Shown here: in pieces, positions 55,786 to 64,000 of the stretch | Layout: each line of letters opens with the position of its first letter | Position numbering within the stretch: position 1 is the stretch's first letter | Assembly: GCA_963711315.1 (NCBI GenBank) | Contig: CAVQDQ010000003.1 | Coordinates: 744,001 to 808,000 of the forward strand | Direction: 5' to 3' | Length of the DNA: 64,000 nucleotides | DNA from: PALSA-612 sp963711315 | GTDB lineage: Bacteria; Actinomycetota; Thermoleophilia; Gaiellales; Gaiellaceae | The notes under the pieces: generated by a model | The model's input: the letters and a program-made list of their open reading frames with translations, nothing else | What the model was told of the DNA's origin: nothing | Database searches by the model: none | Position numbers and translations under genes: made by a program

Positions 55786-56799
55786 ATGCCCCAGACACTC
55801 GTCGACCGGAAGTCCCTCACCGGTCGTGACTACATCGAGACGCTCGACTGGACGACGGCGGAGATCGACGAGGCCGTCGCTGTATCCCGCGAGCTCAAGG
55901 CCGCCTACAAGGAGCGGCGACCGCACAAGCTGCTTCCCGACCGCACGCTGTTCATGCTGTTCCTCGACAAGTCGACACGGACGCGCAACGCCTTCGAAGC
56001 CGGGATGACGCAGCTCGGCGGCCACGCCATCTTCCTCGACGCCGAGAAGACGCAGGTCGCGCACGGCGAGAGCCCGAAGGACATGGGCATCATCCTCTCC
56101 CGCTACGGCGACGGCATGGCCATCCGCCACGACCTCGTGCCGTACGAGGGCAACGCCTGGATGCGCGAGATCGCGCGCTGGGCGGACATTCCGATCATCA
56201 ACCTCCAGTGCGACATCGATCACCCGACGCAGACGCTCGCCGACCTCCAGACGCTGCGAGAGCACCGAGGCGAGGACCTCCGCGGACTGCGCGTCGCCGT
56301 CACGTGGGCCTTCGCGCCGTCGTATGCGAAGCCGCTATCCGTGCCGCAGGGCCTGACGATGTTGTTGCCGCGTTTCGGCGTGGACGTCGTCGTCGCCCAC
56401 CCGCCCGGCTGGGAGCTGATGCCCGAGGTCGTCGAGCGGGCTGACGCGGCCGCGCACGACGGCGGCGGCTCGATCACCTACTGCAACGACATGGACGAGG
56501 CCTTCGAAGGCGCCGACGTCGTCTACCCGAAGTCGTGGGGGCGCCTGGACGCGTTCACGGACGAGCAGAAGGCGCTCGCCGAGTCGGCGGCCTACCGCGA
56601 CTGGATCTGCGACGCACGGCGTATGGCACTGGCGAAGCCGGACGCCCTCTACATGCACTGTCTGCCCGCAGACCGCGGCACCGAGGTGACGGACGAGGTC
56701 ATCGACGGCCCGCAGTCGGTCGTCTACGACGAGGCCGAGAACCGGATGCACACCGGCAAAGCACTATGCGCGCTGACCATGGGAGGCTATGCGGAGTAG
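55786..56799 (+). CDS. ygeW: YgeW-like knotted carbamoyltransferase
   Basis: 337 residues. FLDKSTRTRNAFEAGMTQLG binds carbamoyl phosphate; INLQCDIDHPTQTLADLQTL, VAVTWAFAPSYAKPLSVPQG and DVVVAHPPGWELMPEVVE closely follow the YgeW pattern, as does YMHCLPADRGTEVTDEV. It is shorter than E. coli YgeW (about 396). In purine-degrading clusters YgeW-type enzymes are thought to release carbamoyl phosphate from a ureido compound. AGGAGGTTGTC precedes the ATG. Last gene of the plus operon; its 3' end overlaps convergent adenine deaminase by 13 bases. Confidence 0.88.
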   Translation: MPQTLVDRKSLTGRDYIETLDWTTAEIDEAVAVSRELKAAYKERRPHKLLPDRTLFMLFLDKSTRTRNAFEAGMTQLGGHAIFLDAEKTQVAHGESPKDMGIILSRYGDGMAIRHDLVPYEGNAWMREIARWADIPIINLQCDIDHPTQTLADLQTLREHRGEDLRGLRVAVTWAFAPSYAKPLSVPQGLTMLLPRFGVDVVVAHPPGWELMPEVVERADAAAHDGGGSITYCNDMDEAFEGADVVYPKSWGRLDAFTDEQKALAESAAYRDWICDARRMALAKPDALYMHCLPADRGTEVTDEVIDGPQSVVYDEAENRMHTGKALCALTMGGYAE

Positions 56800-58484
56800 G
56801 CGAGCGGGACGATCTCGAAGCGGTCGACGTCGACGAGCCCTTGGTCGGTGATCTTCAGCTTCGGGATCACCGAGAGCGCGAGGAACGAGAGCGTGAGGAA
56901 CGGCGTGGCGATCGTGCAGCCGAGCTTCACCGCGGCCTCGTTGCAGGCGCGGCTCTGCGCCACGACGTCGTCGAGCGCGGCGTCGGAGAGGAGCCCCGCA
57001 ACCGGCAGCGGCAACTCCGCTCTGATGCCGCGCGACTCGACGGCGACGATGCCGCCGCCCAGCTCGGCCAGGCGCTGAACCGCTCTGACCATGTCGCCGT
57101 CGTCGACGCCGACGACGACGATGTTGTGCGCGTCGTGGGCCACGGTCGAGGCGAGTGCTCCACTCTGCAGTCCGAACCCGCGCACGAGCCCAAGCCCGAT
57201 CCGCCCAGTACCCAGGTGACGCTCAACGACTGCGATCTTGGCCAGATCGCGTGCCGGGTCGGCGACGACCACGCCGTCCACGACGGTCGGCTCCTCGATC
57301 AGCTCGTCCGTGATGACTTGGTCGGGTACAAGCCCGATCACGCGGGCCTCGCCACCTGTCCAGGGAATGGAGAAGTCGCCTGCGGAGATCGGCTGCACGC
57401 GCACCGTGTGCTTCACCCACTCCGGCACGATCGCCTCCGGAATCTCCGCCACTGTACGGCCGGCTTTCAGGACGAGCTCGGGCTGGAACGACTCGAGGTC
57501 GGGCAGCACGACGAGGTCCGCCTGATAGCCGGGCGCTATGGCACCGAGGTGATCGAGCCCGTGCCAGACTGCCGGATTGTGGGACGCGAGCAGCAACGCG
57601 TCCTCCGCCGAGACTCCCGCGGCAACGGCCTTCCGCACCATCTGGTTGATGTGGCCTTGATCGGCGATGTCCTCGGGATCGCGGTCGTCCGTGCAGAACG
57701 CCATGTGCTCCGGGCCGAGCTCGCGGACGAGCGGCAGGAGCGCCTCGAGGTTGCGCGCCATCGACGCCTCGCGGATCAGTAGCCAGATCCCCGCCCGCAG
57801 GCGCTCACGCCCCTCCTCGACCGTGAGCGCCTCGTGGTCGGAGCGGATCCCAGACGCGGCGTACGCGTTCAGGGCCTTGCCCATTACGCCGGGCGCATGG
57901 CCGTCCGCATGTACGGCTCCGTCAAGCGCGAGCTTTGCGAGCTCGCCGGGGTCGCCGGCGATGACGCCGGGGAAGTTCATCATCTCGGCCAACCCGATCA
58001 CCCGGCGCCGGCGGAGCATGCCCTGGAGATCACCGGGAGTCAGTGGACGATGCGGCGACTCGAAGTGCGACGCGGGCACGCAGGACGACGCCATGAAGTA
58101 CACGTCGAGCGGCAGCTCGTCGCAGACGTCGAGCAGCCAGTGGATACCGTCGGTGCCGAGGACGTTGGCGATCTCGTGCGGGTCGGCGACAACCGCCGTC
58201 GTGCCCATGGGGAGCACGAGGCGCGCGAACTCGTCCACGAGCAGCTTCGTCGACTCGAGGTGCATGTGCGCGTCGATGAAGCCCGGGACGACGTAACGGC
58301 CCGTCGCGTCGAGCGTCTCGGCGCCCTCGTACTCGCCGAGGCCCGCGACGTACCCGTCGCAGACAGCGATGTCCACGTCGAGCCACTCGCGGGTGAAGAC
58401 AGAGAAGACGTGGCCGCCGCGGACGACGAGGTCGGCGGGCTCATCGCCGCGCGCAACGGCGATACGCCGAGCGAGATCGCTCAC
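56787..58484 (-). CDS. ade: Adenine deaminase
   Basis: Converts adenine to hypoxanthine and ammonia, feeding xanthine dehydrogenase. 565 residues, the normal Ade length. YVVPGFIDAHMHLESTKLLV is the metal motif; TTAVVADPHEIANVLGTDGI, HADGHAPGVMGKALNAYAAS, GIRSDHEALTVEEGRERLRA and AFCTDDRDPEDIADQGHINQ are characteristic, and STVAHDAHNIVVVGVDDGDM lies in the C-terminal domain. GTG start overlapping the stop of the molybdenum subunit gene (GTGA), so it is the last gene of the minus operon. Confidence 0.95.
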   Translation of the reverse strand: MSDLARRIAVARGDEPADLVVRGGHVFSVFTREWLDVDIAVCDGYVAGLGEYEGAETLDATGRYVVPGFIDAHMHLESTKLLVDEFARLVLPMGTTAVVADPHEIANVLGTDGIHWLLDVCDELPLDVYFMASSCVPASHFESPHRPLTPGDLQGMLRRRRVIGLAEMMNFPGVIAGDPGELAKLALDGAVHADGHAPGVMGKALNAYAASGIRSDHEALTVEEGRERLRAGIWLLIREASMARNLEALLPLVRELGPEHMAFCTDDRDPEDIADQGHINQMVRKAVAAGVSAEDALLLASHNPAVWHGLDHLGAIAPGYQADLVVLPDLESFQPELVLKAGRTVAEIPEAIVPEWVKHTVRVQPISAGDFSIPWTGGEARVIGLVPDQVITDELIEEPTVVDGVVVADPARDLAKIAVVERHLGTGRIGLGLVRGFGLQSGALASTVAHDAHNIVVVGVDDGDMVRAVQRLAELGGGIVAVESRGIRAELPLPVAGLLSDAALDDVVAQSRACNEAAVKLGCTIATPFLTLSFLALSVIPKLKITDQGLVDVDRFEIVPLAYSA

Positions 58485-60802
58485 AATCCCACGATGTCGT
58501 CGGGGCGTACGGGGACGCGAGGCAACTCGCGCCCGGTGGCCGCGCGGAGCGCGGACACGACCGCGGCCGTGGAGACGACCGTCGGCGGCTCGCCGACGCC
58601 TTTGACCCCGTACGGCGAGTCCGGCTCCGCTTCCTCGACGAGGACTGCTTCGATCGGAGGCACGTCGAGCGCAGTCGGCAGCAGATAGTCGGTGAAGCTC
58701 GCGTTCTGGATCACCCCCTCCGAGATCTGAAGCTCCTCCATGAGCGCCAGGCCGATGCCCTGGGCCGTGCCACCCTCGATCTGACCATGGACGGCCAGCG
58801 GGTTCAGCGCGCGCCCGACGTCCTGCGCCGTGCCGATCCAGACGATTCGCGTCAGGCCCAACTCGAGGTCGACCTCGGCCACCACCTTCATCGCCGTGCA
58901 GGCAAACGCCACGTGCGCCCGCTCGCCGAGCACCTGCCCGGTCGCGGGATCGAGTGGGGACGTCGGTGGGTGGCGATACACACGCTCGACGTCCACTTCG
59001 GATCCCGATGCGCGCCACTCGGCGAGCGCGTCGCGGCAGGCAAGCCGGACCGCTCCTGCGGCCATCCACGTCATCCGCGACGCCGACGTCGAGCCGGACG
59101 AGCCTACGCCCGAAGTCGTTGGCACGGAGACGGTGACGTCGTCGGTCTCGAGCTCCATGCGGGCAACCTGAGCGATCACGTCTGTCACGCCTTGCCCGAC
59201 CTCGGCTGCGGCGCACGACACCTCGGCAGCAAGGCCGCCGAGGGGGCGCTCGAACAGGCGCACACGCGCGGTGCAGTAGTCGTCGAAGCCCTCCGAGTAG
59301 CAGATGTTCTTGAAGCCGACCGCGAAGCCGGTCGCACGACTGAGGCCCTCCCCGCGCGTCGTGTTGCCGGTGCCGCCCGGCAGCCGGAGCGGCTCGCGCG
59401 GGAGCTCCTCTGGCGGCGGCGGTGCGAGCTCAGAGCAGCGTCGAATGACGTCCGCCACGGGCAGTGAGCCGGTGACGACCTGCCCGGTCGGCATGACATC
59501 CCCGGGCCCGATCGCATTGAGCAGACGTAGCTCGACGGCGTCGATGTCGAGCGCCGCCGCCAGCTTGTCCATCTGCGCTTCGTGTGCGAAGCAGGCCTGG
59601 ACTGAGCCGAAGCCGCGCATCGCTCCGCACGGGGGATTGTTCGTGTACACGCACGTGCCTTCGATGAGGACATTGTCGACGCTGTACGGACCAGCGGCGA
59701 AGCAGCAGGCGTTGGCGAGCACCGCCGTCGAGCTGGATGCGTAGGCGCCGCCGTCCAGGAGGATGCGCATGTTCACGGCGACCAGGCGGCCCGCGGCGGT
59801 GGCGCGGTGCTCTGCCCAGATCCTCGCGTGGTGCCGGTGCACGTGACCTGCGAACGACTCCTCCCGGCCGTACGCCATCTTCACGGGCCGCCCCGTGTGT
59901 AAGGCGAGCAATGCCGCATGGATCTGGATGGAGAGATCCTCCCGCCCGCCGAACGCGCCGCCGACGCCGGCGAGGTGGATGCGAACTTGCTCCGGCCGGA
60001 GCCCTAGGCAGGGAACGATCTGGTCGTGGTCGACATGGAGCCACTGGGTGGCGACGTAGATGTCGACCCCGCCCTCTCCGTCGGGGACGGCCAGGCCGGA
60101 TTCGGTTCCGAGAAACGCCTGATCCTGGCTCGCCAGCTCGTAGACGCCGCTGACCGAGACGGCGGCCTCGGCATCGGGATCTCCGCGACTGATGACCATC
60201 GACCGAACGACGTTCGGCCGTGGATCGTCCCGGTGGCCGTGGCCGGCGGTGGGCCGGTCGGGATGGAGCGGCTCTTGCTCCGTCGCGCGCTCCATGTCGA
60301 CGACGAGCTCGAGCGGCTCGTAGTCGACGTTGATGAGCTCCGCGGCTCGGCGGGCTTGTTCTGGGCTCTCGGCGGCTACCACGGCGACCGGCTCGCGGTG
60401 ATAGCGGACGCGGTCGATCGCCAGCACCGGCTGGTCGGGAAATTCGAGGCCGTACGTCTTCCGTCCCGGTACGTCGGCATGCGTGAGCACGGCGTGAACG
60501 CCTGACGCGGCAAGCGCGGCCGAGACGTCGATGCCCTCGATGCGCGCGTGGGCGTGCGGGCTGCGCAGCGTGTGGCCCCACAGCATCCCCGGCGCCTCGA
60601 GGTCGTTGGAGAACACGAACTCGCCCTTGACCTTCGGCACGGCGTCCGAACGCGGGGTGATCTCACTCACTCGCCCGTGCTCGAGGCGGCGCGGGCTCGT
60701 GACCGTCTGTTCCAGACTTGGCACAGACCGGGAACCCTCGCGCGCGGCCCTGCCCGCTACGCTGAAACCGGGAGGAGGCATGGGGTGGCCCCCAGGGCTC
60801 AT
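58481..60802 (-). CDS. Xanthine dehydrogenase, molybdopterin-binding subunit
   Basis: 773 residues. After a loose Pro/Gly-rich N-terminus the domain begins SDAVPKVKGEFVFSNDLEAP; VGGAFGGREDLSIQIHAALL, NPPCGAMRGFGSVQACFAHE and GVKGVGEPPTVVSTAAVVSA (catalytic Glu in KGVGE) are the molybdenum-site segments. With separate 2Fe-2S and FAD subunit genes it makes a three-subunit aerobic-type enzyme that probably takes hypoxanthine to xanthine to urate. The ATG overlaps the 2Fe-2S gene stop (ATGA). Confidence 0.92.
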   Translation of the reverse strand: MSPGGHPMPPPGFSVAGRAAREGSRSVPSLEQTVTSPRRLEHGRVSEITPRSDAVPKVKGEFVFSNDLEAPGMLWGHTLRSPHAHARIEGIDVSAALAASGVHAVLTHADVPGRKTYGLEFPDQPVLAIDRVRYHREPVAVVAAESPEQARRAAELINVDYEPLELVVDMERATEQEPLHPDRPTAGHGHRDDPRPNVVRSMVISRGDPDAEAAVSVSGVYELASQDQAFLGTESGLAVPDGEGGVDIYVATQWLHVDHDQIVPCLGLRPEQVRIHLAGVGGAFGGREDLSIQIHAALLALHTGRPVKMAYGREESFAGHVHRHHARIWAEHRATAAGRLVAVNMRILLDGGAYASSSTAVLANACCFAAGPYSVDNVLIEGTCVYTNNPPCGAMRGFGSVQACFAHEAQMDKLAAALDIDAVELRLLNAIGPGDVMPTGQVVTGSLPVADVIRRCSELAPPPPEELPREPLRLPGGTGNTTRGEGLSRATGFAVGFKNICYSEGFDDYCTARVRLFERPLGGLAAEVSCAAAEVGQGVTDVIAQVARMELETDDVTVSVPTTSGVGSSGSTSASRMTWMAAGAVRLACRDALAEWRASGSEVDVERVYRHPPTSPLDPATGQVLGERAHVAFACTAMKVVAEVDLELGLTRIVWIGTAQDVGRALNPLAVHGQIEGGTAQGIGLALMEELQISEGVIQNASFTDYLLPTALDVPPIEAVLVEEAEPDSPYGVKGVGEPPTVVSTAAVVSALRAATGRELPRVPVRPDDIVGL

Positions 60803-61257
60803 GGGCTCTCCGAGGCCAGCCGCACCGCCTCGACGATCCGCTGGTAACCGGTGCAGCGGCAGATGTTTCCGGACAGCGCCTCGCGGATCTCGTCCTCCGA
60901 GGGCGCAGGACTGTGTGCGAGGAGATCGACTGCAGCGACGACGAGGCCGGGAGTGCAGAAACCACACTGCACCGCTCCCGCTTCGACAAACGCCTGCTGC
61001 ACGGGGTGCAGAGCATCCTCCGTTCCCAGGCCCTCCACGGTCACGACGTCGTGGCCGTCCACCTGAGCCGACAGCACGAGGCACGAGCACACGAGCACAC
61101 CGTCGAGCAACACCGAGCACGATCCGCACTCGCCCTGCTCGCACGCGTTCTTGGAGCCGGGTAGGCCGAGACGCTCGCGGAGCGTGAACAGCAGACTCTC
61201 GCCACCCCAGACATCGGCGTCGCGTCGGACCCCGTTGATGTTCAGCTCGATCCTCAT
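60799..61257 (-). CDS. Xanthine dehydrogenase, 2Fe-2S subunit
   Basis: 152 residues carrying two clusters: KNACEQGECGSCSVLLDG (C-x4-C-x2-C) in the plant-ferredoxin domain and VQCGFCTPGLVVAAVDLL with NICRCTGYQRIVEAVRLA in the helical domain. It passes electrons from the molybdenum subunit to FAD. The ATG at 61257 overlaps the FAD subunit stop (ATGA); the longer form beginning MPRGM is less likely. Confidence 0.95.
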   Translation of the reverse strand: MRIELNINGVRRDADVWGGESLLFTLRERLGLPGSKNACEQGECGSCSVLLDGVLVCSCLVLSAQVDGHDVVTVEGLGTEDALHPVQQAFVEAGAVQCGFCTPGLVVAAVDLLAHSPAPSEDEIREALSGNICRCTGYQRIVEAVRLASESP

Positions 61258-62051
61258 GCCGCGAGGCACCTGGCAAGGCCGCGCCGTGCGAGCACTCCGA
61301 GCGCGTGGCGCCTGTAGGCGGCAGTGCCGCGGACGTCGTCGATGGGCGCTGCTGCGGTCATGACCGCGTCCGGCAGCCGGCCTGCCTCGTCGAGTGGGAC
61401 GCGTACGAGCCCGGGGACCGGGCCAGCCGACCCGAACGATGCACGTATCTCGCCACGGTCCCCGTCGACCGTGACCGCGAGCGAGCAGACCGCGATCACC
61501 ATCGCGTTGCGTGGCCCCACCTTCATGAACGTCTGCGACGTGCCGGACGGCCGCAGGACCACGGCCACGATCAGCTCGTCGTCCGCCAGCGCGTTCCGCT
61601 TCGGGCCAAGGAGAAACTCCTGGACGGGGATCCGCCGCACGCCCCGCGCCGTGCTGGCGAGCTCCACCTCGGCCTCGTCCACGAGCAGCGGCGGCAGCGC
61701 ATCGCCAGCAGGAGAGGCCGTGCCTAAGTTGCCGCCGAGGGTGCCGCGGTTGCGGATCTGCGGAGAGCCGACCGTCCGCGACGCTTCCGCTAGCGCCGGT
61801 AGCTCTGACGCCAGCTCGCCGTGCTCGATCTCGGCGTACGTGAGACCGGCTCCCAGCCGCAAGGTGCCGTCGTCACGCGACCAGCCGCCGAGCTCGGCCA
61901 CCTCGCCGAGGTCGAGGATCGTGTCGGGCCTCGCGCGGTCGAAGTTGAGCTCGACCATCACGTCCGTTCCGCCCCGGATTGCGAGTGCCGAAGGATGCTC
62001 GGCCCGCATGACCAACGCCTCGGCGAGCGTCCTGGGACGAAGGACTTCCAT
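61254..62051 (-). CDS. Xanthine dehydrogenase, FAD-binding subunit
   Basis: 265 residues. PSALAIRGGTDVMVELNFDR and the flavin segment SPQIRNRGTLGGNLGTASPA then GDALPPLLVDEAEVEL match CoxM/XdhB-type FAD subunits. It accepts electrons from the 2Fe-2S subunit and gives them to NAD or another acceptor. First of the three subunit genes, nine bases after the second ABC permease. It might also serve the FAD-lacking fused hydroxylase on the other strand, which is inference. Confidence 0.93.
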   Translation of the reverse strand: MEVLRPRTLAEALVMRAEHPSALAIRGGTDVMVELNFDRARPDTILDLGEVAELGGWSRDDGTLRLGAGLTYAEIEHGELASELPALAEASRTVGSPQIRNRGTLGGNLGTASPAGDALPPLLVDEAEVELASTARGVRRIPVQEFLLGPKRNALADDELIVAVVLRPSGTSQTFMKVGPRNAMVIAVCSLAVTVDGDRGEIRASFGSAGPVPGLVRVPLDEAGRLPDAVMTAAAPIDDVRGTAAYRRHALGVLARRGLARCLAA

Positions 62052-62060
62052 CGTGATGTT

Positions 62061-63032
62061 CTAGCGCTCCTCGCGCACGTACGGGACGCCGAGAGCTGCC
62101 GGCGCCCCTAATCGCCGTTTGCCGAAGCTCGTCGACACGATGACGAGGACAACGATCGTCATCACGTACGGAAGGGCGTTGAGAAATTCTGGCGTCACGT
62201 GCACCTCATGAGCCTGGAGCGCAAACGGCAGCGCAGCTAGCCCTCCGAACAAGTACGCGCCTACGAGGCAAAGCTCGGCCCGCCAGAACGCGAAGATGAC
62301 GAGGGCAATCGCGATCCATCCGGCCCCACCGACGAGGACGTCCCCGGCTACCCACCCCGGCGTGATCGACAGGCTGTAGCACGCGCCCGCGACTCCGGCA
62401 AATGCACCCCCGACGATCACGTGGACGTAGCGAGAGAGACTGACGTTGATGCCCATCGCATCGGCGGCCCCGGGCGCCTCACCGACGGCCCGGACGTTGA
62501 GCCCCCAGCGCGTCCGCCCGAGATAGAAGGCGACTCCGGCAGTCAGCGCCCACGACGTGTAGACGAGCGCGGACTGGTCGAAGAGGATCGGCCCGAAGAC
62601 CCGGACGTCCTTCAGCCCGAACACGTCGATCGCGCCGAACTGGTGCGTCGGAGGATAGTCAGCAAGGTGGAGCTCGTTCCCGAAGTACGCCGAAAGGCCG
62701 AGACCTCCGGCAAAGATCGTCAGCGCAAGGCCCGAGACGATCTGGTTCGCACGCATGGTTATCGTGAAGAACGCGTGGATCGCGCCCATCGCGGCACCGC
62801 CGAGGGCGGCGGCGAGCACGGCGACGACGAGCACGGTCGAGTTCGACCCGTGCACGCGGTTCGTGGCCCAGTAGCCGGTGGCCGCGCCGAACAGCATCAT
62901 GCCCTCGACGCCGAGGTTGAGAACACCGGAGCGCTCCGCGAGCAGCTCTCCGAGTGCGGCATAGAGCAGAGGCGTCCCGTATTGCACGGCCTGGGCGAGC
63001 ACGATCACGAGGAGCGCGTCGTTGATGCTCAT
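62061..63032 (-). CDS. Nucleoside ABC transporter permease (BmpA/NupQ-type system)
   Basis: 323 residues with 8-10 hydrophobic helices. LLYAALGELLAERSGVLNLG and VEGMMLFGAATGYWA are the signature of the branched-chain-type permeases used for nucleosides (YufQ/NupQ, RnsC); MRANQIVSGLALTIFAGGLG and RAVGEAPGAADAMGINVSLS form the cytoplasmic loop. ATGA overlap with the preceding permease. Together they import purine nucleosides or bases for the enzymes downstream. Binding protein and ATPase genes must be past the right edge. Confidence 0.9.
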   Translation of the reverse strand: MSINDALLVIVLAQAVQYGTPLLYAALGELLAERSGVLNLGVEGMMLFGAATGYWATNRVHGSNSTVLVVAVLAAALGGAAMGAIHAFFTITMRANQIVSGLALTIFAGGLGLSAYFGNELHLADYPPTHQFGAIDVFGLKDVRVFGPILFDQSALVYTSWALTAGVAFYLGRTRWGLNVRAVGEAPGAADAMGINVSLSRYVHVIVGGAFAGVAGACYSLSITPGWVAGDVLVGGAGWIAIALVIFAFWRAELCLVGAYLFGGLAALPFALQAHEVHVTPEFLNALPYVMTIVVLVIVSTSFGKRRLGAPAALGVPYVREER

Positions 63033-64000
63033 CCTGCCGGCTCCGGCGTACCCGATTCGGCCCGAGCGTGACGCATAAAGCGCAGGCGATAGCGGATGAA
63101 CAGCTCGCCGCCGAGCGCGCAGAACAGGATGATCCCCTGCATCACGCCGACGAGGCCGGACGGGAAATCGGGGCCCTGGAGAAACGAGCCGGCATTCAGG
63201 AGCCCGCCGATCAGCACTGCAACGACGCACACGGCGAGCGGGTTGTAGCGGGCGAGTGCTGCGACGACGATCCCCGTGTAGCCGAACGCCGCGGCCTGGA
63301 GCCCGTTCGTACTGCCGTCGAGCGTGTGGGTGAAGTCCCCGATCTGACTCGCGCCCCCGAGGCCGGCGACCGCGCCCGACAACGCCATCACTGCGAGGAT
63401 CTTCCGGCGCGTCCGCATCCCCGCATAGCGCGCCGCGCGCGGCGAGTCGGCGATCACGCCCACCTCGAAGCCGAAGCGCGTCCGCGAGTAGAGCACCCAG
63501 ATCGTGACGGCGGCCGCGAGCCCGATCAGGAACCCGAGCGGTACGACGACGGACGAGCCGAACGTCGACCAGTTCGACGCGTCGGGCATCGGCTTCCCTT
63601 GCGGAAACGACCTTGCCGTGAGCGTCGAGGTGTCGCGCCAGTAGGACGCGCTGTCGAATATGAGGTACGTGAGCAGGAGCCCGGCAACGTAGTTGAGCAT
63701 CAACGACGTGATGATCTCGTTCGTGTTCGTGAACGCCCGCAGGACGCCCGGGATGAGCGCCCAGAGACTCCCGAGCAGGGCGGCGGCAATACACATGAGG
63801 AGGACGTAGAGCGGCGTCGAGACGATCCCGTGGTCGCCGAGTTTCAAGGCGATCCACGCCGCGCCGATCGCTCCGAGGTAGAGCTGGCCCTCCGCGCCGA
63901 TGTTGAACAGCTGCATGCGGAACGCCGCGGCAGCCGCGAGGCCGGTGAAGAGGATCGGCGTCGCCGAGACGAGTGTGTAGGTCATCGCGCCGTGGCCCGT
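63029..64000 (-). CDS. Nucleoside ABC transporter permease (NupP-type), partial
   Basis: Truncated at the right edge; the frame is open to the last base. AFRMQLFNIGAEGQLYLGAI and FTNTNEIITSLMLNYVAGLL are NupP/RnsB signatures, and GFEVGVIADSPRAARYAGMR the coupling loop. An internal ATG at 63985 exists, but family members have an extra N-terminal region (about 40-50 residues) upstream, so the true start is outside. Pairs with the permease at 62061 as a heterodimer. Confidence 0.88.
   Translation of the reverse strand, partial: TGHGAMTYTLVSATPILFTGLAAAAAFRMQLFNIGAEGQLYLGAIGAAWIALKLGDHGIVSTPLYVLLMCIAAALLGSLWALIPGVLRAFTNTNEIITSLMLNYVAGLLLTYLIFDSASYWRDTSTLTARSFPQGKPMPDASNWSTFGSSVVVPLGFLIGLAAAVTIWVLYSRTRFGFEVGVIADSPRAARYAGMRTRRKILAVMALSGAVAGLGGASQIGDFTHTLDGSTNGLQAAAFGYTGIVVAALARYNPLAVCVVAVLIGGLLNAGSFLQGPDFPSGLVGVMQGIILFCALGGELFIRYRLRFMRHARAESGTPEPAG

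Noticed and set aside
61304..63857. Extended N-terminus of the second ABC permease reaching to 63857
   Set aside because: The extra residues are a shadow of the neighbouring permease. The ATG at 63032, overlapping the upstream stop, starts the membrane domain correctly.

Overview
The window is GC-rich, densely packed bacterial chromosome, read here as an actinobacterium and probably class Thermoleophilia (Gaiellales or Solirubrobacterales type). The phylum is inferred from the actinobacterial gene order tilS-hpt-ftsH-folP-folB-folK-coaX-lysS, a DUF4081-GNAT protein, F420-type flavoproteins, an SCP2 protein, many GTG/TTG starts, and constant ATGA/GTGA start-stop overlaps. The class is a weaker guess. 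Once frameshifts are joined, no gene-free stretch exceeds about 160 bases. I saw no tRNA, rRNA, CRISPR array, insertion sequence or phage gene.

Layout. (1) 1-4052, minus strand: nucleotide-sugar genes (epimerase, PIG-L deacetylase, glucose-1-phosphate cytidylyltransferase, SAF-domain oxidoreductase, RfbC-like epimerase). (2) 4083-13412: housekeeping block with lysS, greA, dus, coaX, folate genes including an in-frame folP-folB fusion, ftsH, hpt and tilS. (3) 13444-21309: mixed envelope and metabolism genes (PPOX-fold protein, secreted protein, GNAT, purine nucleoside phosphorylase, lipid kinase, L,D-transpeptidase lipoprotein, sirtuin, thioesterase, VanW protein). (4) 21322-31347: acyl-CoA catabolism (three acyl-CoA dehydrogenases, SDR, CoA transferase, enoyl-CoA hydratase) with a TetR regulator and two near-identical 20-bp palindromic sites, its likely operators; a class V aminotransferase, an MFS carrier and a proline-racemase-family enzyme lie among them. 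(5) 31400-42304, minus strand: carbohydrate and redox genes (aldose epimerase, MFS, GMC oxidoreductase, GH15, glucose-6-phosphate dehydrogenase, debranching-type glucosidase, SCP2, type II NADH dehydrogenase). (6) 42363-47054: HtrA protease, a 37-residue protein, UbiB-type kinase, universal stress protein, two enoyl-CoA hydratases. (7) 47216-64000: a purine uptake and breakdown locus of two convergent, tightly overlapping operons.

The purine locus is the most interesting part. The plus operon holds two fold-type II PLP enzymes, a PyrB-like carbamoyltransferase whose aspartate-site residues are changed, a fused 2Fe-2S/molybdopterin hydroxylase of the selenium-dependent xanthine dehydrogenase type, an SsnA-like amidohydrolase, an LLM flavoprotein and a YgeW-like carbamoyltransferase. 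The minus operon holds two nucleoside ABC permeases, a three-subunit xanthine dehydrogenase and adenine deaminase. It resembles the ygeW-ssnA-xdhD purine-degradation cluster of enterobacteria and gut anaerobes, but no ygeX, ygeY, hyuA, ygfK or carbamate kinase is seen, and PLP enzymes and a second carbamoyltransferase sit in their place.

Caution on sequence quality: about 20 single-base frameshifts interrupt 14 genes between 1 and 43.3 kb, including ftsH, folP and zwf, and none were found from 43.4 to 64 kb. This looks like consensus error more than gene decay. Frameshifted genes are given as one feature with the shift position stated.
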